33,623 nt of DNA from Burkholderiales bacterium (GCA_025927765.1 JAICKU010000043.1:1-33623), one strand, 5' to 3'; shown: positions 18,384-27,615, counted from the stretch's first letter. The notes: generated from the sequence alone by a model not told the origin. A program made the numbers and translations.

Positions 18384-19619
18384 ATGCAGATGAACGAACC
18401 TCCGACGCTCGCGCGCCTGCTCGGCGGCGATCGGCGCGCGATCGCGCAGGCGATCAGCACGATCGAGAACGACGCCACCGGACAGGACGATCTCTCGCGC
18501 GCGCTGGCACCGCACCTCGGCCGGGCACGCGTGCTCGGCATCACGGGGCCGCCCGGCGCCGGCAAATCGACGCTCGTCAACGCGCTGCTCGGCGAGATCG
18601 TCGCGCGTGATCTAAGTGCCGGCGTCGTCGCCGTCGATCCGTCGAGTCCATTGACCGGCGGCACCGTGCTCGGCGACCGCGCGCGCATGGGCGAGCACGG
18701 CGGCCACGAGCACGTCTTCATCCGTTCGCTGTCGTCGCGCGGGCATGCGGGCGGACTCGCGAGGCGGGCGGACCGCATCGTCGACGTGCTCGACGCTGCG
18801 GGATTCGACGTCGTGATCGTCGAAACGGTCGGCGCCGGCCAATCCGAAGTCGCGATCGACGCCCTCGCCGATGTGCGCATCGTCGCCTGCCCGCCGGGCC
18901 TCGGCGACGGGTTGCAGGCGATCAAGGCCGGCATCCTCGAAATTGCCGACGTGCTCGTCGTCACGAAAGCCGACCTGCCCGGCGCGGATGCGGCGTGGCG
19001 CGACCTTGCGGACATGCTGCGATTGCGACGCGAGGGCCGCACGAAGGTGCCGGTATTGAAAACGATCGCCGCGCAACGCGAGGGGATCGCGAAGCTCGTC
19101 GACGCCGCGTTCGCTCACGTCGACGCCACGGGACGAGGCCAGCGCCTTCGCACGCGCCTCCCGCACGAAAGCGCGCGTGAGCGAATGGCGCCCGATACGA
19201 CGCAGGACGAAAGCGCGCCCGATCGCGTCACGCGCCTCGCGTCGCGCGACCCATTCGCCGGCTTCCTCGGCATCGAGTGCATCGGCGGCGGCGCAGGGTG
19301 CGCGACGACGCGGCTGCGCATCGGCGCGCGGCACATCAACTTCAACGGCGGGTGCCACGGCGGCGCCATCTTCGCGCTGGCCGACACCGCGTTCGGCCTG
19401 GCTTCGAACTCGCACGGCCGGCTCGCGTCGGGCATCGAAGCGCACGTCGCCTTTCATGTGGGCGTGCGCGAAGGCGACGAACTCACCGCACACGCGACGC
19501 AGATTTCGCGCGGCAACAAGCTCGCGACCTACCGCGTCGAGGTGACGCGCAGCGACGGCAAGCTCGTCGCGAGCTTCAGCGGCACCGTGTACGTGTCCGC
19601 CCGGGGACACGCCGGCTGA
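18384..19619 (+). CDS. Fusion: MeaB/ArgK-type GTPase chaperone and PaaI-type hotdog thioesterase
   Basis: One uninterrupted frame of 411 residues. Residues 1-247 are a MeaB-type G-protein: Walker A GPPGAGKST at 55-63, DPSSPLTGG at 85-93, ETVGAGQSE at 147-155, and the G4 motif as TKAD at 194-197 where MeaB has NKxD. MeaB proteins load and protect acyl-CoA mutases. Residues about 286-409 are a PaaI-type hotdog thioesterase with HINFNGGCHGGAIF and the catalytic Asp334 in LADTAFG. The C-terminal dimerisation arm of MeaB is missing and replaced by a charged linker (about 248-285). An in-frame ATG at codon 268 (19185) could start the thioesterase separately, but there is no stop codon between the two. 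The gene begins 14 bases after the mutase large subunit. Confidence 0.88.
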   Translation: MQMNEPPTLARLLGGDRRAIAQAISTIENDATGQDDLSRALAPHLGRARVLGITGPPGAGKSTLVNALLGEIVARDLSAGVVAVDPSSPLTGGTVLGDRARMGEHGGHEHVFIRSLSSRGHAGGLARRADRIVDVLDAAGFDVVIVETVGAGQSEVAIDALADVRIVACPPGLGDGLQAIKAGILEIADVLVVTKADLPGADAAWRDLADMLRLRREGRTKVPVLKTIAAQREGIAKLVDAAFAHVDATGRGQRLRTRLPHESARERMAPDTTQDESAPDRVTRLASRDPFAGFLGIECIGGGAGCATTRLRIGARHINFNGGCHGGAIFALADTAFGLASNSHGRLASGIEAHVAFHVGVREGDELTAHATQISRGNKLATYRVEVTRSDGKLVASFSGTVYVSARGHAG

Positions 19620-19831
19620 GCGTGTTTGGTGCGCGTGACGTGTCGACGCGCCTTACAGAGGGCGGTGCAAGTCCCTTCACCGCGGCACGCGAAGGCATCG
19701 CAATCAACACGTTGCAATGACGGCGTGCGCGTTGCTTGCCTGCGGACGGCCTCGGTTTCCGCACTCGCATCGGCACATTCGATTCTTGTGAGGGCGACGG
19801 GGCACGGACCGTCACTGACAAGGAGACGACG
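19620..19831 (+). other. 212-base intergenic leader with a small hairpin
   Basis: No gene is seen here. A 6-bp stem pairs 19662-19667 with 19678-19683 around a loop containing CAAGTCCCTT. The string GGTGCAAGTCC at 19664-19674 resembles part of the cobalamin riboswitch core, but the rest of the consensus is absent. The promoter of the HbpS-like gene must lie in this gap; I cannot place it. The AGGAG ribosome-binding site is at 19821-19825. Confidence 0.4.
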
Positions 19832-20626
19832 ATGTCTGGACACGCACGTTCATGCTGCATGCTCATCGGTCTGGCCGCGTTGCCGGCCATCGCATCGGCG
19901 GACGACGACCACGGCCGCTGCGCCGGATTGCCCGATTACGCCACCCTCAAGACCGCGCTCGTCGCCGCGGTGCAGACGGAGACGAGCGGCCTCGACTTCC
20001 AGATGTGGGGGACGATCGTGGACCGCGACGGCGTGGTGTGCGCGGTTGCGTTCTCGGGCATCGATCGCGGCTCGCAGTGGCCGGGCAGCCGCGCCATTTC
20101 CGCGCAGAAAGCCAACACCGCGAATGCGTTCAGCCTCGACGCCCTGGCGTTGTCGACCGCCAATCTGTATTCGGCAACGCAGCCCGGCGGCTCGCTCTAC
20201 GGGCTGCAGCACAGCAACCCGGTCGACACGAGCGTCGCCTACGGCGGCAGTCCATCGTCGTACGGAACCGCGCACGATCCGATGGTCGGCCAGCGCATCG
20301 GCGGCGTGAACGTGTTCGGCGGCGGCCTCGGCCTCTACAACGCGTCGAACAGGATCATCGGGGCGGTCGGCGTGAGCGGCGACACGTCTTGCACCGATCA
20401 CATGATCGCGTGGCGCGTGCGCGCGAACCTCGGCCTCGACCATCTCGGCAGCGTCGGGGGCCCGGCGAGCATCTTTACCGGCGACAAAACGCATCCGGAC
20501 AACATCATTTTCGACATCGCCGCGAACCCGACCGGCGGAACGGGGATCAGCGCGACGGGCTTCGGGCATCCGACCTGCCTCAACAACACGACCGACCCGA
20601 AGTCGCTCCCGCCCGTGCGCCCGTAG
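19832..20626 (+). CDS. Exported GlcG/HbpS-like (DUF336) protein
   Basis: A 264-residue protein with an N-terminal Sec signal peptide (hydrophobic core CCMLIGLAALPAIASA, cleavage near residue 23). The remainder matches the GlcG/HbpS domain: TIVDRDGVVCAVAFSG, then SRAISAQKANTANAFSLDALALSTANLY, a Gly-rich GGVNVFGGGLGLYN strand and RIIGAVGVSGDTSCTDHMIAWRVR. HbpS binds haem in Streptomyces; many members are uncharacterised. The C-terminal 60 residues (after about 205) add a Pro/Gly/Thr-rich tail. AGGAG precedes the ATG by 6 bases. It stands alone between the mutase operon and a convergent dehydrogenase gene, with 6 bases between the two stops. Confidence 0.8.
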   Translation: MSGHARSCCMLIGLAALPAIASADDDHGRCAGLPDYATLKTALVAAVQTETSGLDFQMWGTIVDRDGVVCAVAFSGIDRGSQWPGSRAISAQKANTANAFSLDALALSTANLYSATQPGGSLYGLQHSNPVDTSVAYGGSPSSYGTAHDPMVGQRIGGVNVFGGGLGLYNASNRIIGAVGVSGDTSCTDHMIAWRVRANLGLDHLGSVGGPASIFTGDKTHPDNIIFDIAANPTGGTGISATGFGHPTCLNNTTDPKSLPPVRP

Positions 20627-20632
20627 GCAGCG

Positions 20633-21487
20633 CTATTTGTCGTAGCGATAGAACCCGCGCTTGGTCTTGCGGCCGAGATACCCGGCGGCGACCATCTCCT
20701 TCAACAGAGGCGCGGGCCGATACTTGGGATCGTTGAAGTCCGCGTAGAACACGTTCATCACCGCGAGCATCACGTCGAGCCCGATCATGTCGGCGAGCGC
20801 GAGCGGGCCGATCGGATGATTGCAGCCGAGCTTCATGCCGTTGTCGATGTCCTCGGCCGATGCGAGCCCCTCCTGCAGCGCGAACACCGCCTCGTTGATC
20901 ATCGGGCACAGGATGCGGTTCACCACGAACCCGGGGCTGTTCTTCACCACGATCGGCGTCTTGCCGAGCCGCTTCGCGAAAGCGGTCGCGGCTTCGATCG
21001 TTTCACCGGACGTCTGCAAGCCGCGAATCAACTCGACCAGCGCCATCATCGGCACGGGATTGAAAAAGTGCATGCCGAGGAAGCGCTCGGGGCGGCTCAC
21101 GACGGCGGCGAGTGCGGTGATCGAGATCGACGACGTGTTCGACGCGAAGATCGCGTCCTCGTCGATCACGGCATCCGCCTGCTTCAGGATGCGAAGCTTG
21201 AGCTCGAGATTCTCGGTCGCCGCCTCGATCACGAGGGTCGCACCGGCCAGATCGGCGTAGTCGGTCGAGCCACGCACACGCGAAAGCGCCGCGGCGCGCG
21301 CTTCGGCGGTGATCTTGTCCTTCTTCTGCAGCCGCTCGAGGCTGCCGTCGATCGCCTTCCGGCCGCGGTCGACCTGCGCCTGCCCGACATCGACCATCAC
21401 CACGTCGATGCCCGCCACCGCGCACGCCTGCGCGATGCCGTTGCCCATCGTTCCGGCGCCAATCACGCCGACGCGCTCGATATCCAT
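20633..21487 (-). CDS. 3-hydroxybutyryl-CoA dehydrogenase
   Basis: A 284-residue NAD-dependent short-chain 3-hydroxyacyl-CoA dehydrogenase of the Hbd/PaaH type. The Rossmann motif GAGTMG (glycines 10, 12 and 15) opens the protein, followed by ASNTSSISIT, the catalytic region MHFFNPVPMM and VVKNSPGFVVNRI. The C-terminal helical domain ends in LGRKTKRGFYRYDK, a standard ending for the family. The ATG at 21487 places the Rossmann motif at residue 10. It could oxidise a 3-hydroxyacyl-CoA from the neighbouring CoA-ester pathways, but no operon link is visible. Its 5' side faces the RND operon across 250 bases. Confidence 0.94.
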   Translation of the reverse strand: MDIERVGVIGAGTMGNGIAQACAVAGIDVVMVDVGQAQVDRGRKAIDGSLERLQKKDKITAEARAAALSRVRGSTDYADLAGATLVIEAATENLELKLRILKQADAVIDEDAIFASNTSSISITALAAVVSRPERFLGMHFFNPVPMMALVELIRGLQTSGETIEAATAFAKRLGKTPIVVKNSPGFVVNRILCPMINEAVFALQEGLASAEDIDNGMKLGCNHPIGPLALADMIGLDVMLAVMNVFYADFNDPKYRPAPLLKEMVAAGYLGRKTKRGFYRYDK

Positions 21488-21737
21488 GCCGTTGTCACCC
21501 TGCGAAAGACCTCGTCCATTATGCCTCGCGTCGTTGTACGCGCGCGGCTGCGCCGCCGATGCACCCGCACCGATTGTCGAATTCACCCGGGCCCGTTCGA
21601 CCAGATCGAAACGCCGGCGCCGGCGGTGCACGCGACAGTCTCCCGCGCGAGCCGTGGCCGAAGTCGGTGTATCCTTGACGGTTTTTTGCACAAATGACCA
21701 GCGGCCGCGTTCTCGCCGCTGCCCGGGAGCCCTTCCG

Positions 21738-22958
21738 ATGTCCGTCCCCCTGCGCCGTTGCCTTCTCGCCTTGCCTGTCTTCGTCGCCCTCGGGCTCGCC
21801 GGCTGCGGCCCATCGCAGAAGCAGGCCGCGGGCGGTTTCCACGGCTTTCCGCCCGCCGCCGTCACCGTCAAGGCAGTCGAACCGCATACGTTTCCCGTGA
21901 GCTTCCAGTACGTCGGTCAGACGCAGGGCTCGAAGGACGTCGAAGTACGCGCGCGCGTCACGGGCATCATCGAGAAGCGCCTCTACCAGGAAGGCTCGTA
22001 CGTCAAGGCGGGCCAGCCCCTCTTCGTGATCGATGCCCGCCAGTACCAGGCGCAGGTGAACGCGGCCAAGGCCGACCTCGCGCGTGCGCAGGCGCAAAAG
22101 GCGCAGGCCGACCGTGAACTCGCGCGTCTTCGGCCGCTCGCGGAGAAGAAGGCGATCGGGCAGAAGGAAGCCGATGATGCGGCGTCGAACGCCGACTTCG
22201 CCATCGCAGCCGTGCAGTCGGCGCAGGCGAAGGTCGCCGAATTGTCGCTGAACCTTGGCTACACGAAGGTCGTGGCGCCGATCTCGGGACTTTCGAGCCG
22301 CGCACAGAAATCCGAAGGCAGCCTCGTGACCGCCAACGAATCGCTGCTGACGACGATCACGCAGATCGACCCGATCTGGATCGTGTTCAACGTGTCGGAG
22401 AACGAGCAGCTGCGCTTGAACCGCGCGATGGCCGAAGGGCATCTCAAGCTGCCGAAGGACAACGCGTACGACGTCACCGTCGTGCTTTCCGACGGCTCGA
22501 CGTTCCCGCGGCAGGGCAAGATCAACTTCGCCGACACGCGCGTGAACCCGACCACCGGCACGTACGAGATGCGCGCGGAAATCCCGAACGCCGACGGCGC
22601 GCTGAAGCCCGGGCAGTTCGTGCGCGTGGTGCTGCGCGGCGCGTCGCGCGTCGACGTGCTGGCGGTGCCGCAGGTCGCCGTGCTCGACGGCCCGCAGGGC
22701 AAGTTCGTCTACGTCGCCGGCAAGAAGGACGGCAAGGACGTCGCCGTTGCGCGGCCGGTCGTCGTCGGCGACTGGGTGGGCGCCGACGGCGCCAACGAGT
22801 GGGTGATCGAGTCGGGATTGAAGCCGGGCGACCAGGTCATCGTGAACGGCGTCGCGAAGGTGATGCCGGGCGGGCCGATCGACTTGGGCGGCGGGGCCAA
22901 GGCGCCGGCCACGCCCGAGGCTGCGAAGTCGACACCGTCCGCCCCCACGAAATCCTGA
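21738..22958 (+). CDS. RND efflux periplasmic adaptor (AcrA/MexA-like lipoprotein)
   Basis: A 406-residue membrane fusion protein. A lipoprotein signal ends in LAGC with the lipidated Cys at residue 23. Mature domains in order: beta-barrel start, the first half of the lipoyl domain (SKDVEVRARVTGIIEKRLYQEGSYVKAGQPLFVID), an Ala/Gln/Lys-rich helical hairpin (about residues 105-170) for contact with the outer-membrane channel, then the second lipoyl half (YTKVVAPISGLSSR) and membrane-proximal domains. It links the pump and channel encoded by the next two genes (12-base and 19-base gaps). The last 25 residues are an unconserved Pro/Ala/Ser tail. Confidence 0.94.
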   Translation: MSVPLRRCLLALPVFVALGLAGCGPSQKQAAGGFHGFPPAAVTVKAVEPHTFPVSFQYVGQTQGSKDVEVRARVTGIIEKRLYQEGSYVKAGQPLFVIDARQYQAQVNAAKADLARAQAQKAQADRELARLRPLAEKKAIGQKEADDAASNADFAIAAVQSAQAKVAELSLNLGYTKVVAPISGLSSRAQKSEGSLVTANESLLTTITQIDPIWIVFNVSENEQLRLNRAMAEGHLKLPKDNAYDVTVVLSDGSTFPRQGKINFADTRVNPTTGTYEMRAEIPNADGALKPGQFVRVVLRGASRVDVLAVPQVAVLDGPQGKFVYVAGKKDGKDVAVARPVVVGDWVGADGANEWVIESGLKPGDQVIVNGVAKVMPGGPIDLGGGAKAPATPEAAKSTPSAPTKS

Positions 22959-22970
22959 CGCGGGCTCTCC

Positions 22971-25900
22971 ATGCTTTCACGCTTCTTCATCGACCGCCCG
23001 GTCTTCGCGGTCGTCATCTCGACGTTCATCGTGCTCGCGGGCCTCGCCGCCATGCGCGCGCTGCCGATCGCGCAATATCCCGAGATCGCACCGCCCGTCA
23101 TCACGGTGACGGCCGTCTATCCGGGTGCCTCGGCGACGACGCTCGAGCAGACCGTCGCCTCGCCGCTCGAGAACTCGATCAACGGCGTGCCGGGCATGAT
23201 CTACATGAGCTCGTCGTCGTCGTCGAACGGCACCGTGTCGATCCAGGTGACCTTCGACATCGGCACGAACGTCGACATCGCGTCGGTGAACGTCAACAAC
23301 CGCGTCAACGAAGTGCTGCCACGGCTGCCCGAGGACGTGCGGCGCCAGGGGGTAAGCGTCGAGCGCGGCAGCTCGGCGTTCCTGCAGGTGCTCGCGTTCT
23401 ACTCGCCCGACGGCCGCTACAACGACCTCTTCACGTCGAACTACGTGACGCTGAACGTGCTCGACGATCTGAAGCGCCTGCCGGGCACCACGAACGTGCA
23501 GATCTTCGGTGCGCACGACTATGCCATGCGCATCTGGCTGAAACCCGACCGCATGGCGCAGCTCGGCCTCACGCCCGCGGACGTGATCCGTGCGGTCAAC
23601 GAGCAGAACGCGCAGTTTCCCGCGGGGAAGATCGGGCAATCCCCGGCGCCTTCGAACCAGGCGCTCGTCTACACCATCACGACGCAGGGACGGCTCACCG
23701 ATGCGAAGGAGTTCGAGCAGATCATCATCCGTGCGAATCCGGACGGGTCGATCGTGCGCCTCGGCGACATCGCGAACGTCGATCTGGGCTCGAAGGACTA
23801 CGAGTTCATCGGACGCTTCAACGGCCACGATGCGACGCTCGTCGGCATCTTCCTGTCGCCGGGCGCCAATGCTCTCGAAGTCGCGCAGACGGTGCGCACG
23901 GAAATGGCGCGGCTCGCGACGCGCTTCCCCGAAGGCTTCACGTATGCCATCCCCTACGACACGACGCGCTTCGTCGAAGTGTCGATCCACGAGGTCCTGA
24001 AGACCCTCGGCGAGGCGATGCTCCTCGTCTTCCTCGTGATCTACCTGTTCCTGCAGAGCTGGCGGGCCGCGATCATTCCGTTCGCGGCCGTGCCGGTGGC
24101 GTTGATCGGCGCGTTCGCCGGGATCTACGCGCTCGGCTACACGATCAATACCCTGACGCTCTTCGCGATGGTGCTCGCGATCGGCATCGTCGTCGACGAC
24201 GCGATCGTCGTGCTCGAGAACGTCGAGCGCCACATGCGCGAGGACCGTCTGCCCGCGCGCGACGCGGCACTGCGCGCGATGCGCGAAGTGACCGGCCCCA
24301 TCATCGCGATCGTGCTCACGCTGACGGCCGTGTTCGTGCCGATCGCGTTTCTCGGCGGCCTCACCGGCGAGCTCTATCGGCAGTTCGCGGTGACGATCGC
24401 GATGGCGGTGGTGATTTCCGGCTTCGTCGCGCTGACGCTGTCACCCGCGCTCTGCGCGCTGATCCTGAAGCCGCATCGCACGCCGAACGCGTTCTTCCGC
24501 TGGTTCAACGTCTGGTTCGCGCGCGCGACGGCTCGCTACAACGACGGCGTGATCTGGTTGCTCCGGCGCGGCGCGATCGGCGCAATCCTGTTCCTCGGCA
24601 TGGTCGCGATCACCGCGTGGCTGTGGCGCGTGACACCGGGCAGCCTCGTGCCCGACGAAGACCAGGGCTTCTACATTTCCGCGGTCATCCTGCCCGACGG
24701 GGCGACACTGGAACGCACCGACAAGGTCGTCAGCGAAGTGGCCAAGGCGATCCGCTCCAATCCGAACAACCAGGACATCATCGCGTTCACGGGCTTCGAC
24801 TTCATCGGCGGCGGGTTCCGCAACAACGCGGCGACGATCTTCGTGACGCAGAAGCCCTGGGATCAGCGCAGCGTCTCGACGCAGCAGCTCGTCGGCGAAC
24901 TGTTCGCGAAGACCGCGCACATCAAGGAAGCGCTGGTGCTGGCGTTCAATCCGCCGCCGATCTTCGGCCTCGGCACCGCGGGCGGCTTCGAGTTCTACAT
25001 CCAGAACCACGGCGAAGGCGGCGCTGCGCGCCTCGACGAAGTGAAGAACGCGTTCCTGGCGCGTGCCAACAAGGATCCGGTGCTGGCCGGCGCGCAAACG
25101 CTGTGGCGCGCAACCGTGCCGCAGATCAACGTCGACGTCGATCGGGCAAAGGCGAAGACGCTCGGCATCCCGATCTCCGACATCTTCGCCGCACTCTCGG
25201 CGACGCTCGGCAACTACTACATCAACGACTTCAACAAGTACGGGCGCGCGTGGCAGGTGCTGATGTCGGCCGAGCCGTCGTATCGGAACCGGCCCGACGA
25301 CATCGGCGCGGTATACGTGCGCTCGGGCAAAGGCGAGATGATTCCGCTGTCGTCGCTCGTCACGGTCAAGTACTCGTCGGGGCCCGACGCGCTCGATCGC
25401 TTCAACAACCTGCCCGCCGTGAAGATCATCGGCCAGGCGGCCCCGGGCTACAGCTCGGGGCAGGCGATCGCCGAAGTCGAGAAGATCGCCGCGGAAGTGC
25501 TGCCGGCCAATTTCAGCTACGACTGGGGCGGCACGTCGTACCAGGAAAAGAAGTCGTCGGGCGCGGCGACGTTCTCGCTCGGGCTCGCGGTGATCATGGT
25601 GTTCCTGATCCTCGCGGCGCAGTACGAGCGGCTGTCGCTGCCGCTGTCGGTGCTGCTCGCGCTGCCGTTCGGCACGTTCGGCGCGCTCGCGGCCATCTGG
25701 CTGCGGGGCCTCACCAACGACGTGTACTTCCAGATCGGCCTCGTGACGCTGCTCGGCCTCGCCGCGAAGAACGCGATCCTGATCGTCGAGTTCGCAGTGC
25801 TGAAGCACGAGGAAGGGCTGTCGCCATCGGCGGCAGCGGTCGAGGCGGCGCGGTTGCGCTTCCGGCCGATCCTGATGACGTCGCTCGCGTTCATCCTCGG

Positions 25901-26165
25901 CGTGACGCCGCTCGCGTTGTCGACCGGCGCCGGCGCCGGGGCCCGGCATTCCACCGGCACAGGGGTGATGGGTGGCATGCTCGCGGCCACGTTCCTCGCG
26001 GTGTTCTTCGTGCCGCTCTTCTACCGCGTGATCACCGAGCGGCGCCTGATCGAGAGGCGAAGCCGCAGCGAACTGCTGGGCGAAGTGCAGCACGGGCGGC
26101 ACTCGCCGCACCACGTCCCGCGCACGCCGGGCCATCCGCCGGTGCCCGCGCACGGCGACGACTGA
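22971..26165 (+). CDS. RND multidrug efflux pump, AcrB/MexB-like (HAE1)
   Basis: A 1064-residue proton-driven inner-membrane pump of normal family length. The N-terminus SRFFIDRPVFA and the QYPEIAPP segment are typical of HAE1 pumps. The proton-relay Asp pair is Asp409-Asp410 in GIVVDDAIVVLENVER, and the partner Lys is in GLAAKNAILIVEFA of the second half. The two large periplasmic loops and twelve membrane helices are all present. Substrates are usually hydrophobic drugs, dyes or solvents; the specific range cannot be read. No TetR or MarR regulator adjoins the operon in this window. A run of six serines occurs at about 80-85. Confidence 0.96.
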   Translation: MLSRFFIDRPVFAVVISTFIVLAGLAAMRALPIAQYPEIAPPVITVTAVYPGASATTLEQTVASPLENSINGVPGMIYMSSSSSSNGTVSIQVTFDIGTNVDIASVNVNNRVNEVLPRLPEDVRRQGVSVERGSSAFLQVLAFYSPDGRYNDLFTSNYVTLNVLDDLKRLPGTTNVQIFGAHDYAMRIWLKPDRMAQLGLTPADVIRAVNEQNAQFPAGKIGQSPAPSNQALVYTITTQGRLTDAKEFEQIIIRANPDGSIVRLGDIANVDLGSKDYEFIGRFNGHDATLVGIFLSPGANALEVAQTVRTEMARLATRFPEGFTYAIPYDTTRFVEVSIHEVLKTLGEAMLLVFLVIYLFLQSWRAAIIPFAAVPVALIGAFAGIYALGYTINTLTLFAMVLAIGIVVDDAIVVLENVERHMREDRLPARDAALRAMREVTGPIIAIVLTLTAVFVPIAFLGGLTGELYRQFAVTIAMAVVISGFVALTLSPALCALILKPHRTPNAFFRWFNVWFARATARYNDGVIWLLRRGAIGAILFLGMVAITAWLWRVTPGSLVPDEDQGFYISAVILPDGATLERTDKVVSEVAKAIRSNPNNQDIIAFTGFDFIGGGFRNNAATIFVTQKPWDQRSVSTQQLVGELFAKTAHIKEALVLAFNPPPIFGLGTAGGFEFYIQNHGEGGAARLDEVKNAFLARANKDPVLAGAQTLWRATVPQINVDVDRAKAKTLGIPISDIFAALSATLGNYYINDFNKYGRAWQVLMSAEPSYRNRPDDIGAVYVRSGKGEMIPLSSLVTVKYSSGPDALDRFNNLPAVKIIGQAAPGYSSGQAIAEVEKIAAEVLPANFSYDWGGTSYQEKKSSGAATFSLGLAVIMVFLILAAQYERLSLPLSVLLALPFGTFGALAAIWLRGLTNDVYFQIGLVTLLGLAAKNAILIVEFAVLKHEEGLSPSAAAVEAARLRFRPILMTSLAFILGVTPLALSTGAGAGARHSTGTGVMGGMLAATFLAVFFVPLFYRVITERRLIERRSRSELLGEVQHGRHSPHHVPRTPGHPPVPAHGDD

Positions 26166-26184
26166 CACGAAGCCACGAATCCGC

Positions 26185-27615
26185 ATGACCAAGCGCCTCC
26201 TCGTTCTCGCCCTGTCCGCCGCGCTGGCGGCGTGCGCAACACCCACGCCGCCGGCGCCGCCTTCCGTCGAGGTCCCGGCAGCCACGATCGAGCATCTCGA
26301 CCTTTCCCATTGGTGGACGAGCTTCGACGATCCGGCGCTGTCGGCCCTCGTCGACGAAGCGCTCGCGAACAATCTCGACCTGCAGGCGGCGATCGCGCGC
26401 ATCGACGCGGCGCGCGCCCAGGTAACACTCGCGTCGGCGAGCCTCTATCCGACGCTGGGCCTCGGCATCAACGCGAGCCGCAGCAAGGCCACCGAAGTCG
26501 GCGTGATCCCGATACCCCCCGGCGTCGGGGCTACCGCGAACGATTTTCGCGTCGGGCTCAATGCGTCGTACGAAATCGACCTGTGGGGCAAGTACCGCAC
26601 GGCGACGCGCGCGGCGCAGAGCGATCTCCTCGCGACGCAATACGCGCGCGAGACGGTGCGAAGCACGATCGCCGCCGCGGTCGCGCAGACGTACTTCGAT
26701 CTGATCGCCGCCGATGCGCAACTGCAACTCCTGAAGGACACGCTCGCGCTGCGCGAGCAGACGGTCTCGCTGCAGACCGACCGTGCGCAGGCGGGCGTCA
26801 TCGGCCAGTACGATCTCGCGCAGGCGAAGGCCGAGCGCGACGCGGTGCGCGCCGACATCGCGACCGCGCAGCGTGCCGTCAGCCAATACGAATCGGCGCT
26901 GGCAGTGCTCGTCGGCCGTTCACCGCGCGACGTGTTCGCGCCGCACGTGGTGCGCGAGCCGTCGCTCGCGAAGCTGCTCGCGGTGCCGACCGTGCCGGCC
27001 GGCCTGCCGTCCGACCTCCTCGAGCGCCGCCCGGATCTGCGCCAACTCGAGAAGCAGATCGCGGCGGCGAGCTTTCGCATCGATCGCGCACGCGCCGATT
27101 TCCTGCCGTCGCTCGATCTGACCGGCAGCCTCGGCACCGAATCCGCCGCGCTGCGGCATCTCGTCAGCGGCCCCGCGCTCATCTGGTCGCTCGGCGCGGG
27201 ACTCGCGCAGCCGCTCTTCAACTTCAACGCCATCGAGGCGAACGTCGAGGCGCAGACGGCGCAGCGCGAGCAGTTCGTGGTGAGCTATCGGCAGACCGTG
27301 CAGAACGCGTTCAAGGACGTGCACGACGCGCTCGCCGCGAACGAGAGCACGAGGGCGGCGCTCGCCGCGCAGTCGACGCGACGCGAGGAACTGCAGCAGG
27401 CGTACGAGCTGTCCGACCTCCGCTACAAGGCCGGTTATTCGCCGTATCTCGAAGTGCTCGACGCGCAGCGGCAACTGCTGCAGGCGCAGACGCTGTCGAT
27501 CCTCGCGGCGCGCGACGTGCGCCTCGCACTCGTCGATCTCGCGAAGGCGCTCGGCGGGGGGTGGGATTACAAGACGGCGCTCGAGCCGGCGCGCGCGGCG
27601 AGCGCGCGAAAGTAG
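26185..27615 (+). CDS. Outer-membrane efflux channel lipoprotein (NodT/OprM family)
   Basis: A 476-residue outer-membrane factor that completes the tripartite pump. The lipoprotein signal ends in LAAC (Cys17 or so). Two repeated helical/beta modules follow: WWTSFDDPALSALVDEALANNLDLQAAIARIDAARAQ in repeat 1 and the LLERRPDLRQLEKQIAAASFRIDRARADFLPSL block at the start of repeat 2, both standard for the family. The final helix reads YLEVLDAQRQLLQAQ. The stop codon at 27613-27615 lies inside an intergenic repeat unit, so the last residues may have been altered by its insertion. Confidence 0.94.
   Translation: MTKRLLVLALSAALAACATPTPPAPPSVEVPAATIEHLDLSHWWTSFDDPALSALVDEALANNLDLQAAIARIDAARAQVTLASASLYPTLGLGINASRSKATEVGVIPIPPGVGATANDFRVGLNASYEIDLWGKYRTATRAAQSDLLATQYARETVRSTIAAAVAQTYFDLIAADAQLQLLKDTLALREQTVSLQTDRAQAGVIGQYDLAQAKAERDAVRADIATAQRAVSQYESALAVLVGRSPRDVFAPHVVREPSLAKLLAVPTVPAGLPSDLLERRPDLRQLEKQIAAASFRIDRARADFLPSLDLTGSLGTESAALRHLVSGPALIWSLGAGLAQPLFNFNAIEANVEAQTAQREQFVVSYRQTVQNAFKDVHDALAANESTRAALAAQSTRREELQQAYELSDLRYKAGYSPYLEVLDAQRQLLQAQTLSILAARDVRLALVDLAKALGGGWDYKTALEPARAASARK

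Noticed and set aside
19664..19674. Cobalamin riboswitch or group II intron core (GGTGCAAGTCC)
   Set aside because: Only a short stretch matches; the other conserved blocks of either element are absent within the 212-base gap, so it is not listed as a riboswitch.
21675..21703. Promoter TTGACG before the RND operon
   Set aside because: The minus-35-like hexamer is good, but the hexamer 17 bases downstream (CCAGCG) has no resemblance to a minus-10, and shifts of one base do not improve it.
22799..26188. 1129-codon plus-strand frame overlapping the RND pump
   Set aside because: Its translation is Arg/Ala/Gly-rich and domain-free, while the other frame gives a full-length AcrB homologue.
24441..26402. 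653-codon minus-strand frame in the RND region
   Set aside because: Composition and lack of any domain mark it as an antisense shadow of the pump and channel genes.
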